43,543 nucleotides of DNA from Candidatus Blautia stercoravium (lineage in GTDB: Bacteria; Bacillota; Clostridia; Lachnospirales; Lachnospiraceae): assembly GCA_019114495.1 (NCBI GenBank), contig DXFK01000178.1, positions 1 to 43,543 of the forward strand, read 5' to 3'. Within the stretch, counting starts at the first letter, position 1, and every line of letters begins with the position of its first letter. Positions 19,601 through 28,061 of this stretch are shown one piece after another. Made by a program: the position numbers and the translations under genes. A model generated the notes under the pieces. That model saw only the letters and a program-made list of their open reading frames with translations. It did not search any database and was not told where the DNA came from.

Positions 19601-21550
19601 ATGATTCAAAAATACAAGTTTGGAAAGCCATTTGAAACAGAGGCAGTTGTGCAGGAGTTTTCCTGTGCGGAAGGAATGCCGAAGTACGGAAAAATTAATC
19701 TGGAAAAAGGATTTCAGTTTACTTATGAAATGCAGGAAAAGGACATTGTGTACGGGCTGGGAGAGGCGAACAGAGGCATTAATAAGCGGGGATTTGTTTA
19801 CATAAGTAACTGTACGGATGACCCAGAGCATACAGAAGATAAAAAGTCTCTGTATGGGGCACACAATTTTATTATTGTATCAGGAAAAGAAACGTTTGGT
19901 ATGTTTATAGACTATCCGGCTGCTCTGACGTTTGATATTGGTTATACCCGGCAGAAACGTCTGGACATCACTTGCGAGGAAGGGGATTTGTACCTGTATA
20001 TAATAGAAGGAACCTCCGCATACGATATTGTAAAACAGTTCCGCAAAATCATTGGACGAAGCTATATTCCGCCGAAATTCGCTTTTGGTTTCGGACAGAG
20101 CCGCTGGGGCTATAAGACAGCAGAGGATTTCCGTGAAGTGGTAAGACAATACAGAGAAAATCATATTCCCATGGATATGCTGTATATGGATATTGACTAC
20201 ATGGAATCCTTCAAAGATTTTACAGTAAATAAAGAGAATTTCCCGGATTTCAAGGCGTTTGTGGATGAAATGAAAGCCCAGGATATTCATCTAATTCCCA
20301 TTATTGATGCCGGGGTAAAAATTGAGGATGGATACGACATCTACGAAGAGGGAAAAGCCAAGGGGTACTTTTGCAAGCAGGAAGACGGAAAAGAATTTGT
20401 AGGGGCTGTGTGGCCAGGCTGGACCCATTTTCCGGATGTGCTGAATCCAGAGGCAAGAGAGTGGTTTGGCAGTAAATATGAAATTCTGACTTCCCAGGGA
20501 ATTGAAGGCTTTTGGAATGACATGAATGAGCCGGCAATTTTCTACTCTGAAAAGGGAGAAAAAGAACTTCGGGATAGGGTAGACGCTTATGCAGAGGACA
20601 AGAGCCGCGGCACTTACGGCATTACCGAGAAGCTGCAGCACTTGAGCAATGACCCGGAGGACTACCGCAGCTTTTATCATAATGTAAACGGAGAAAGAGT
20701 CCGTCATGATAAGGTACACAATCTTTTTGGCTACAACATGACCCGTGCAGCAGGAAAAGCCTTTGAGAAAATTGCGCCGGATAAAAGAATTCTCATGTTT
20801 TCCAGAGCTTCCTACATTGGCATGCACCGCTATGGCGGTATCTGGACAGGAGATAACAAATCCTGGTGGTCACATTTGCTTCTGAATTTGAAAATGATGC
20901 CGTCCTTAAATATGTGCGGTTTCCTGTATGCAGGTGCGGATTTAGGAGGCTTTGGGGCAGACGCGACAGCAGATTTAGTGCTCCGCTGGACAGCCCTTGG
21001 AGTATTTACACCTCTTATGCGAAACCATTCTGCCCTGGGAACCAGAGACCAGGAAAGCTACCGCTTTGGAAATGCAGAAGATTTCCGCCATGTGATAGGT
21101 GTACGCTATCGTCTGGTGCCGTATCTGTACAGTGAGTACATGAAAGCCGCTCTGCAGGATGATATGTATTTTAAGCCTCTGGCCTTTGTGTATCCGGAAG
21201 ATAAACGGTCGCGGACTGTGGAAGACCAGTTAATGCTGGGAAATGAAATCATGATTGCGCCTGTTTACACCCAGAATGCAGATGGACGCTGTGTCTATCT
21301 GCCGGAAGAAATGATATTTGTGAAATTCATGCCGGACGGCAGTATTTATGAGGAAATTCTGGAAAAAGGACATCACTATGTGGAAGTGGCGCTGAACGAA
21401 GTACCGTTGTTTATTCGCAAAGGAAAATGTATTCCTGTGGCGGAAGCGGCAGAAAGTGTCAATCGGATTCGGGAAGACAGCATACAGTATGTAGGATACG
21501 AAGGGGCTTCCTATGAATTGTATGAGGATGATGGTATAAGCCGGATTTAG
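19601..21550 (+). CDS. GH31 alpha-glucosidase
   Basis: PPKFAFGFGQSRWGY, MDMLYMDIDYM, GIEGFWNDMNEPAIF (nucleophile region), FSRASYIGMHRYGGIWTGDNKSWW; strongly resembles the characterised Ruminococcus obeum GH31 alpha-glucosidase as remembered. Confidence 0.93.
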   Translation: MIQKYKFGKPFETEAVVQEFSCAEGMPKYGKINLEKGFQFTYEMQEKDIVYGLGEANRGINKRGFVYISNCTDDPEHTEDKKSLYGAHNFIIVSGKETFGMFIDYPAALTFDIGYTRQKRLDITCEEGDLYLYIIEGTSAYDIVKQFRKIIGRSYIPPKFAFGFGQSRWGYKTAEDFREVVRQYRENHIPMDMLYMDIDYMESFKDFTVNKENFPDFKAFVDEMKAQDIHLIPIIDAGVKIEDGYDIYEEGKAKGYFCKQEDGKEFVGAVWPGWTHFPDVLNPEAREWFGSKYEILTSQGIEGFWNDMNEPAIFYSEKGEKELRDRVDAYAEDKSRGTYGITEKLQHLSNDPEDYRSFYHNVNGERVRHDKVHNLFGYNMTRAAGKAFEKIAPDKRILMFSRASYIGMHRYGGIWTGDNKSWWSHLLLNLKMMPSLNMCGFLYAGADLGGFGADATADLVLRWTALGVFTPLMRNHSALGTRDQESYRFGNAEDFRHVIGVRYRLVPYLYSEYMKAALQDDMYFKPLAFVYPEDKRSRTVEDQLMLGNEIMIAPVYTQNADGRCVYLPEEMIFVKFMPDGSIYEEILEKGHHYVEVALNEVPLFIRKGKCIPVAEAAESVNRIREDSIQYVGYEGASYELYEDDGISRI

Positions 21551-21561
21551 AGACAAAGTGA

Positions 21562-21610
21562 AAACATAGAAAAGGCTGTCGTAGGAAAGCGGCGGCCTTT
21601 TCTATGTTTA
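21562..21610. terminator. Bidirectional terminator between convergent genes
   Basis: AACATAGAAAAGGC(TGTCGTAGGAAAGCGGC)GGCCTTTTCTATGTT; A-tract and T-tract on opposite sides, between GH31 (+) and the UroD-family gene (-). Confidence 0.8.
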
Positions 21611-21624
21611 TAAAAATCGTTGTC

Positions 21625-22614
21625 CTAGAAAATTTCTTTACTTATTTTTTCAATGACTTCGCTTGTAGCTTCATAGACACCTGAGAAGGTACTGATACCA
21701 AGTCCCTGGGTCAGACACGGAATAAAGTATTTTGTACCGTTTTCCTGGCAGACTCTGCGTACTTCTTTATCTACCAGTTCTGGCGTCCAGTCGGGTCTGT
21801 CGATGGAGGCGCTGTCAATACCGCCCATGAAAGTTATCTGGCCCCCGTATTTTTCAATCAGTTCTGGAATGTTGTTGGAACTCATAGTTCCCTGCCAGAT
21901 ATCAATGCCCATATCAATCATGTACGGAACCAGTGTTGCAGCGTAAGAATCGCTGTGGTGAATAATCAGCTCTACTCCATGAGATTTATAATACCCGTAA
22001 ATCTTCTTGTAAGAAGGCAGGATAAATTCCTCAAACATGGCAGGAGAAATAAAGGTTGAAGTCTGGCTTCCCCAGTCATCATGATGAAAAATGGCGTCTG
22101 GTTTTATGTATTTGCAGATTTTTTCCGCATACTGCAGTTCCCATTCAGTGAGGTAGTCAATCAGCTCCTGGGTAGCTTCCGGTTCTTCATAAAAATTCAT
22201 CAGACAGTTCTGGATTTCCTGCAGATGATGGCACTGCTCAAAAATACCAGGCGCTATGAACTGAGTAACAAAATATTCTTTTCGGTCAATTTCCTCTGCG
22301 GCTTTGATATATGGCTCCCATTCAGCGTCAGAATAATCCAGCCGCGGCGCATGTACATAGTTTTTCCAATCCGTAATATCCTTGCATACAATGTGTTCCT
22401 CATCGTGAATGGGGAAACCGCCCGGTGTCCCTTCCGGCCATACATTGGTTACACCCCAGGCATTTTTCACAGGACCTTTTCCATATTCAGGTGCCGGGTT
22501 ATTTACTGTATAAGGGTTAGCCGTAAGCATAGCCAGTGCTTCATATTGATTTACATAACGATCCGGCTTCCCACCTCGGATGGTTTCTAATAAGTTTTGC
22601 CTTTTTGTGAGCAT
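21625..22614 (-). CDS. UroD-family (uroporphyrinogen decarboxylase-like) putative corrinoid methyltransferase
   Basis: MLTKRQNLLETIRGGKPDRYVNQYEAL..., DAIFHHDDWGSQTSTFISPAMFEEFILPSYKKIYGYYKSHGVELIIHHSDSYA, ITFMGGIDSA; GAGGAGG RBS fixes the start at 22614; next to corrinoid proteins and activator. Confidence 0.85.
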   Translation of the reverse strand: MLTKRQNLLETIRGGKPDRYVNQYEALAMLTANPYTVNNPAPEYGKGPVKNAWGVTNVWPEGTPGGFPIHDEEHIVCKDITDWKNYVHAPRLDYSDAEWEPYIKAAEEIDRKEYFVTQFIAPGIFEQCHHLQEIQNCLMNFYEEPEATQELIDYLTEWELQYAEKICKYIKPDAIFHHDDWGSQTSTFISPAMFEEFILPSYKKIYGYYKSHGVELIIHHSDSYAATLVPYMIDMGIDIWQGTMSSNNIPELIEKYGGQITFMGGIDSASIDRPDWTPELVDKEVRRVCQENGTKYFIPCLTQGLGISTFSGVYEATSEVIEKISKEIF

Positions 22615-22634
22615 ACGCAATACCTCCTCGTGAC

Positions 22635-22655
22635 CGGGTACATGAATCGTACCCG
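22635..22655. promoter_or_regulatory. Inverted repeat CGGGTAC-N7-GTACCCG in the 5' UTR of the UroD-family gene
   Basis: 7 bp perfect arms (22635-22641 / 22649-22655), about 10 bp upstream of the RBS. Confidence 0.6.
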
Positions 22656-22707
22656 TATAATTCTCATAAAGAGCTGTTAGTAGATCAGCTCCTTATTGCC
22701 TAACCTT

Positions 22708-22737
22708 ATGATAACAGGAAAGACAACAGTCTGTAAA
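22708..22737 (-). promoter_or_regulatory. Promoter candidate for the UroD-family gene (TTTACA-18-TATCAT)
   Basis: Minus-strand TTTACA (22737-22732), 18 bp spacer, TATCAT (22713-22708). Confidence 0.45.
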
Positions 22738-22764
22738 TCCGTATAAATAAGGTAAAATTCCTGC

Positions 22765-22791
22765 GGCATTGCTACACTGTGTAGGAATGCC
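22765..22791. promoter_or_regulatory. Large interrupted palindrome, candidate operator for the PucR-type regulator
   Basis: GGCATT-g-CTACA-CTG-TGTAG-g-AATGCC; 11 paired positions with one G/G mismatch; abuts the stop codon of the regulator gene. Confidence 0.55.
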
Positions 22792-24314
22792 TACATTTCC
22801 TCATTGTCTAGAAGGCGGAAGGACAGATTCAGATAAAACAGTTCGTCCGAGTCTTCCAAATCTGTTTCCAGAATACTTTTAATTCGCTCCAGACGGTACA
22901 GAAAGGTACTCCGGTGGATAAAGAGAGCCTTGGCGCTTTGAACCGTATTCAGATTATATTCCAGATAGACACGCAAAGTTTTCATGTATTCCGTATTTCG
23001 CAGTCTGTCGGATTTTTGTAAATCCAGTAATTTCTCGTAACAGAGCATATGGCCGGGAAAGGTTTTTACGGATTGCCGGAGAATATAAGGCAGGGCAATC
23101 TGGTTAAAATGATGAATCCAGAGCTGGGGACGGATTTCCAGTCCCAGAGTCAGAGCGGTGAGAGCCTGTAGATACTGCCTGCGCAGATTCATGTGCCCGC
23201 ACATGGAACGGCTGTATCCGGCTTTTAACATACTGTCCCGGATAAAATATACAAGTTCCCGGAAAATTTCTTCCGCTTCCATTTTCAATAGTGTTTCGTT
23301 ATAGAAGCTTACTACATATTCCTTTAAAACAAGGCTGCAGGAAGCGGGAAATTTACTTTTGATATACTGGCATATGGTATTGCCGTTCAGGGATGATGGC
23401 CCTTCTGTCTGAATGACGGAGCACAGATAGGTATGCTCTGCCAGCCAGCCCACATTGGTGAGCAGATGGCTGATACTCATGTAATCGGCAGTGCGGTCCG
23501 ATAAAATGCTCTGAAAAATAGACTGTAAAGTCGTGCTGCGGGAAGAGGATTCTGACTGCATACGGTGCAGAATGTACTCTGCATGATGAGCCAGAATGGT
23601 AATCAGATACCAGTCCGCATCTGTGAGGGGCGTTCCGTTTTCGAGAATAGAGAGCTGGTATTCCGGTTTTCCATCCAGAAACAGGCGGATGTTCAGAGAA
23701 CGGTGTCCGGTAAGATAAGCCGGAAAGAGGAAAGGTTTTGGTGAAGCATCCTCCAGATGAAAATTTTCGTCCTGAATCAGTGCGTGAATATAATCCAGAC
23801 GGAGCGTATCATTTTCAAATATCTGCTGTTCTTCGGGAAGCTGGGAAAGCCCCCGGTGGGCCACCAGAGAAAAATCCATATTCATAATGCACAGAGGATT
23901 TTTAAATACGGGCTGGGAGATTTCCAGTAAATCGGACAGGGAACCGTTCTGATGACAAATGGACACTAACTGCCCTTCCCACTCTTCATAATAATCAAAA
24001 ATAGACTGGATACAGTTAAATACATGAATAACTGAAGTATGGCAGGACAGCAGGAGACAGGAAAAACGGCCTTCCGGGAGATGGGAGGTCTCATTTTTCT
24101 GGCAGATAATCAGCACGGCGTCCTCTGGTATGGATGAAAAAACATCCAGGTCTAAAATAGCGTCTGTGAGATAAATATGGTTATTTTTAAACCCCTTGTC
24201 TGCCTCAAAGAAAAAGGGACGGGCAAGGGGCTGGTTTTTGGATAAAAGCCGATAGTCAGCAATGTGAAATTGTTCTTTCAGATTTTGATACAGTAAAATA
24301 GAGGTAAGCTGCAA
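22791..24314 (-). CDS. PucR/CdaR-type transcriptional regulator
   Basis: C-terminal HTH LRVYLEYNLNTVQSAKALFIHRSTFLYRLERIKSILETDL; apparent TTG start with GGGGGAG RBS. Confidence 0.85.
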   Translation of the reverse strand: MQLTSILLYQNLKEQFHIADYRLLSKNQPLARPFFFEADKGFKNNHIYLTDAILDLDVFSSIPEDAVLIICQKNETSHLPEGRFSCLLLSCHTSVIHVFNCIQSIFDYYEEWEGQLVSICHQNGSLSDLLEISQPVFKNPLCIMNMDFSLVAHRGLSQLPEEQQIFENDTLRLDYIHALIQDENFHLEDASPKPFLFPAYLTGHRSLNIRLFLDGKPEYQLSILENGTPLTDADWYLITILAHHAEYILHRMQSESSSRSTTLQSIFQSILSDRTADYMSISHLLTNVGWLAEHTYLCSVIQTEGPSSLNGNTICQYIKSKFPASCSLVLKEYVVSFYNETLLKMEAEEIFRELVYFIRDSMLKAGYSRSMCGHMNLRRQYLQALTALTLGLEIRPQLWIHHFNQIALPYILRQSVKTFPGHMLCYEKLLDLQKSDRLRNTEYMKTLRVYLEYNLNTVQSAKALFIHRSTFLYRLERIKSILETDLEDSDELFYLNLSFRLLDNEEM

Positions 24315-24335
24315 AGTAAATTTCTCCCCCTTTCT

Positions 24336-24971
24336 TCAGACAATAAATGTTTTTGCCAGTTCTGCCGCGTCTACAGCGGATTCTGTGTAAGCGTCAGCGC
24401 CGATACGATCAGCAAATTCCTTTGTCACAGCGCCGCCGCCTACCATGATTTTTAACCGGTGTTCTGTATCTGACTGCCGCAGAGCCTTTACCGCATGCTG
24501 CATACTGGGGCAGGCGGTAGTCAGCAGGGTAGACAGGCAGACAATGGAAACATCAGGATTCTGCCTCACGGCTTTTAAAAACTGTTTTTCGGAAATATCC
24601 ACGCCCAAGTCAATGACTTTAAACCCTGCACTGCGGAACATAATGGCTACCAGATTTTTGCCGACATCGTGTAAATCTCCTTCCACAGTACCTAGAATCA
24701 CGGTTCCCACGTATCTGCCCCGCTCCGATTCCAAATTGGGCGTAAGCAAATCCAGACCTTTACGCATACATCTGGCAGAAGAGAGAATTCTGGGAATGTC
24801 TGCTTCGCTGTTTTTGTACCGTTCCCCCATATGGCGCATGGCAGGAACCATACCTTCGTTCAGGATTTTTATGGCAGGAATGTGCTGCCTTAAAGCCTGG
24901 CTAATCAGTTGCTCGGTTACTTTGTAATGTCCGTTTTCTACAGATTGTTTAATTTCGTTTAATGTTGTCAT
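24336..24971 (-). CDS. Corrinoid (B12-binding) methyltransferase protein, copy 2
   Basis: VILGTVEGDLHDVGKNLVAIMFRSAGFKVIDLGVDIS (DxHxxG cobalamin motif) and IMVGGGAVTKEFADRIGADAY. Confidence 0.93.
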   Translation of the reverse strand: MTTLNEIKQSVENGHYKVTEQLISQALRQHIPAIKILNEGMVPAMRHMGERYKNSEADIPRILSSARCMRKGLDLLTPNLESERGRYVGTVILGTVEGDLHDVGKNLVAIMFRSAGFKVIDLGVDISEKQFLKAVRQNPDVSIVCLSTLLTTACPSMQHAVKALRQSDTEHRLKIMVGGGAVTKEFADRIGADAYTESAVDAAELAKTFIV

Positions 24972-25006
24972 ATTACACCCCATAAATGCCAAATTTCTGA
25001 TTTCTA

Positions 25007-25558
25007 TTATAGCTTTTTGGTTAGTAAAAAACAACTGGTATATGAAATTGTGCAGGGGCCGTAATAGTATGCCAGTCCGTTATCCCGGCATACCTGGGTG
25101 ACCAGCATACCGTAGGCTTCCATAGAAGCAAAAGACTTGTCCGGAAATCGGCAGGGAGACAGGGGATAAGTGCAGGAAGTACAGCGGGTGCAGCAGCCGG
25201 CTCCGATGGGGAGCATATGTGGATAAAGTGGGCGCAGCAATGTTTCCATGGTGGAAAAATGTTCTTTGTGGGCTGCTTCCGTTTCCATCATACCTTCTCC
25301 ATCCATAGAATCCTCCAGTTTCCCTACTGTCTGGACCAGGATGCCATGGCTGTATTTCTGTATTTTTCCCTCACATTCTTCTAAAGTACCGCAGCCCGGA
25401 GGGCAGGACCAGTTTTTTCCATACATGTGGCAGGTGTTTTCCGCACACATTTGGCGCACCTCTGGCAGCAGCTTTATGGTGGAACAATCCAGAGGGGAAA
25501 TATGGGTGAATCCTGCCTGTTTTCCCAGAAGAATCAGTTTTTTAGTCTCTGTTTTCAT
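25007..25558 (-). CDS. DUF2284-like cysteine-rich putative metal-binding protein
   Basis: CHMYGKNWSCPPGCGTLEECEGKI, CCTRCTSCTYPLSPCRFP; many Cys; within the corrinoid gene set. Confidence 0.75.
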   Translation of the reverse strand: MKTETKKLILLGKQAGFTHISPLDCSTIKLLPEVRQMCAENTCHMYGKNWSCPPGCGTLEECEGKIQKYSHGILVQTVGKLEDSMDGEGMMETEAAHKEHFSTMETLLRPLYPHMLPIGAGCCTRCTSCTYPLSPCRFPDKSFASMEAYGMLVTQVCRDNGLAYYYGPCTISYTSCFLLTKKL

Positions 25559-25624
25559 ATGAACACGTCCTTTTTATGTTGTTTTCCCAAGAGGATTTCC
25601 TGGTTGTGGCAATTTTTTAATAGG

Positions 25625-27196
25625 TCAGATGGAGTCCGGAAATTCCAGTTCATCAATGAAGCAGTCCTGAAATTCCGGCAGAGCTGCCAGTTCCAGAAAA
25701 TCTACTTGGTTCATCAGTGTTTTCGTGTATTCCCGTTCTGTTTTGTTTAAAAGTGCGATTTTGGCACCCTCTCCCGCGGCATTTCCCACAGGAAAAATTT
25801 TCTGACGGAGAGCGGCGGGAAGAAGTCCGATGGTACAGGCGCTTTCGGGTGACATATAATTACCGAAAGCTCCGGCAATGCATACGCGGTCAATCTGGCT
25901 GTGGGTAATACCCAGATGTTTTTCAAGCAGGAGAATACCTGCGGCCACCGCGCCCTTTGCAAGCTGAACTTCCCGTATATCCTTCTGGGTCAGATAGACG
26001 TTGGGATAATCCCGGTGATAAAGAAAAGCAGGAAGCCCGTCTTTTGTAGTCATATGAGAGGCAATTTGATTTCCGTAAAGAGCTTTTACCTCTTCCGAGG
26101 TAAGCAGCCGACCCGTTTCGTCTATAATTCCCAGCTTCCGCAGGCAGGCCACAGTGTCAATCAGTCCCGAGCCGCAAAGTCCCACAGGAGCCTGATTTCC
26201 CACAACAGAGATTTGGAAAACACCGTCTTGAAAGGACACATGATCTATGGCGCCTTGAGCGCCCCGCATGCCGCATTCTATTTTAGCGCCTTCAAAAGCA
26301 GGACCTGCGGCAGTAGAGCAGCATACCAGCTTTTCTTTGCTGCCCAGGACAATTTCTCCGTTGGTTCCCATGTCCACAAGTAAAGTCATGTCTTTGGACA
26401 AGTCTGGACGCAGAGCCAATAGGCATCCCATGGTATCTGCCCCCACAAAGCCTGCGATGACAGGCAAAAAGAAAAGCTGTCCTTCGGGGTGAATTTCAAT
26501 GCCGAAGGCAGAAGCTTTTTTCTGTATCAGCCCTTTCTGATAAGGCTTATAGGGCGCCCGTACCAGAGAATCCATGGGAAATGAAAAGAAAATATGGTGC
26601 ATACAGGTATTTCCAACAAGACAAATCTGGCTAATCTGTTCACGGGAAATGTTCCCCTTCTGTGCCAAAATTCCGATTAAATCGTTTACAGCCGTGTGGA
26701 TACAGGCAGAAAGTTCATCAGAACCATTTTTCAGACAATAATCTGCTCTGGAGATTACATCTGCTCCGTAAGCGGTCTGTGGATTGATTTGGCTGGCAGT
26801 ACAAATTTGTTTTCCCGAAGTACCATCCAAAAGATAACAGGCAATGGTTGTGGTCCCAATATCAAAGGCAGCCATATAGGCATTTTCTGGATTTGCCGGA
26901 AAAGAAGAAGGTGAAAAATCCACCCTTCGCTCAAAGGCTCCGGTGAGAATCTGGTGGTTTTCTTCCTGCCGTATGTGTGTGTCTACAGACATGTTCTCCT
27001 GCACGTTTGTCTGACAGGCTCTGACAATTGTTTCCGTATCTCCGGTTTTGACGCGCACCAGACATTTACCGCAGGTTCCCTGTCCGGCGCAGGGAGTATC
27101 AAGAGGAATTCCGGCAGTTCTGGCGGCTTCCATCACCGTGGTATCCTGAGATACCTGTACGGTGATGTTTTCCCGGACAAAGGTTATCGTTCTCAT
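25625..27196 (-). CDS. Reductive activator of corrinoid protein (RACo-like; 2Fe-2S plus ASKHA-like/DUF4445 domain)
   Basis: N-terminal CAGQGTCGKCLVRV...RAC ferredoxin-type motif; AAFDIGTTTIACYLLDG, LLVDMGTNGEIVLG, GLCGSGLID, CIAGAFGNYM; AAGGAGG RBS before 27196. Confidence 0.93.
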   Translation of the reverse strand: MRTITFVRENITVQVSQDTTVMEAARTAGIPLDTPCAGQGTCGKCLVRVKTGDTETIVRACQTNVQENMSVDTHIRQEENHQILTGAFERRVDFSPSSFPANPENAYMAAFDIGTTTIACYLLDGTSGKQICTASQINPQTAYGADVISRADYCLKNGSDELSACIHTAVNDLIGILAQKGNISREQISQICLVGNTCMHHIFFSFPMDSLVRAPYKPYQKGLIQKKASAFGIEIHPEGQLFFLPVIAGFVGADTMGCLLALRPDLSKDMTLLVDMGTNGEIVLGSKEKLVCCSTAAGPAFEGAKIECGMRGAQGAIDHVSFQDGVFQISVVGNQAPVGLCGSGLIDTVACLRKLGIIDETGRLLTSEEVKALYGNQIASHMTTKDGLPAFLYHRDYPNVYLTQKDIREVQLAKGAVAAGILLLEKHLGITHSQIDRVCIAGAFGNYMSPESACTIGLLPAALRQKIFPVGNAAGEGAKIALLNKTEREYTKTLMNQVDFLELAALPEFQDCFIDELEFPDSI

Positions 27197-27229
27197 ATAA
27201 AACCTCCTTGGGTTACACGTTATGCAGTT

Positions 27230-27238
27230 ATTATACCA
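27230..27238 (-). promoter_or_regulatory. Extended -10 promoter candidate for the RACo-like gene
   Basis: Minus strand TGG-TATAAT (TATAAT at 27235-27230), about 34 bp upstream of the ATG; weak -35. Confidence 0.5.
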
Positions 27239-27267
27239 CGGGCACAGAATAGAAAGCACCCGCAGAA

Positions 27268-27345
27268 AAGAAAAAACTGCTGCGGAAACATGCGTATCAG
27301 GAATCTGTAAAATATTCCCGCATACAGTGTTCCCGCAGCAGTTTC
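27268..27345 (-). terminator. Intrinsic terminator between corrinoid protein copy 1 and the RACo-like gene
   Basis: Minus strand AAACTGCTGCGG ... CCGCAGCAGTTTTTTC: 12 bp perfect stem (27344-27333 / 27285-27274) with inner ATGCG/CGCAT pairing, then T-run. Confidence 0.75.
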
Positions 27346-27364
27346 ATTTTGGGCAGTTATGCAG

Positions 27365-27997
27365 TTATGCTGCCAGTTCTTTTGCCTTTTGAGCAGCAGA
27401 GGCAGCATCAGGAGTATAGGCATCAGCGCCGATTTCGTCTGCAAATTCCTGAGTAATCGGTGCGCCGCCTACCATGACCTTGATATTCTTGCGGAAGTCT
27501 GCTTCATTTAAAGCGGCAACCGTATCTTTCAAAGCCGGCATGGTGGTGGTAAGAAGTGCAGATAATCCTACGATTTTTACATCCGGATTTTCTGCAATTG
27601 CATCCATAAATTTGGAAATAGAGACATCCACACCAAGGTCAATGACCTCGAATCCGGCACTTTCAATCATCATAGCCACCAGATTTTTTCCAATGTCATG
27701 CAAATCCCCGGCAACAGTTCCGATAATCATTTTTCCGCATACCGCACCGCCGTCTCCGGCCAGATGTGGTTTGAGCACTTCCACGCCCTTTTTCATGGCT
27801 TTTGCTGCAATCAGCATTTCGGGAACAAAGATTTCATTGTTTTTGAAACGTTCTCCCACAAGTCCCATAGCGTCAATCATAGCATTTAAAAGCTCTGACG
27901 CATCAAAGCCTGCATCTAAGGCTTCCTGTACAAGACCTGGAACTAATTTGGCTTTTCCGGCAGCAACTGCGTCCGCAACAGTTTGAATCTGGCTCAT
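27365..27997 (-). CDS. Corrinoid (B12-binding) methyltransferase protein, copy 1
   Basis: MSQIQTVADAVAAGKAKLVPGLVQEALDAG...IIGTVAGDLHDIGKNLVAMMIESAGFEVIDLGVDVS...VMVGGAPITQEFADEIGADAY. Confidence 0.95.
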   Translation of the reverse strand: MSQIQTVADAVAAGKAKLVPGLVQEALDAGFDASELLNAMIDAMGLVGERFKNNEIFVPEMLIAAKAMKKGVEVLKPHLAGDGGAVCGKMIIGTVAGDLHDIGKNLVAMMIESAGFEVIDLGVDVSISKFMDAIAENPDVKIVGLSALLTTTMPALKDTVAALNEADFRKNIKVMVGGAPITQEFADEIGADAYTPDAASAAQKAKELAA

Positions 27998-28011
27998 AAT
28001 AAAATCCTCCT

Positions 28012-28041
28012 TTTGTTTGCAGTAATTTTGTTTGCAGTAAT
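28012..28041. repeat. Exact 15-bp tandem duplication (TTTGTTTGCAGTAAT x2)
   Basis: 28012-28026 and 28027-28041 are identical; immediately upstream of the AGGAGG RBS of corrinoid protein copy 1 (minus strand). Confidence 0.85.
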
Positions 28042-28061
28042 TGATAGTTTATAAAAATTCC

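Noticed and set aside
22081-22590. 169-aa plus-strand ORF inside the UroD-family gene
   Set aside because: The minus strand encodes the conserved UroD-family protein with a good RBS; the plus ORF is a hydrophobic shadow.
28012-28041. Start of a CRISPR array
   Set aside because: Two adjacent 15-bp copies with no spacers and no cas genes; a simple tandem duplication.
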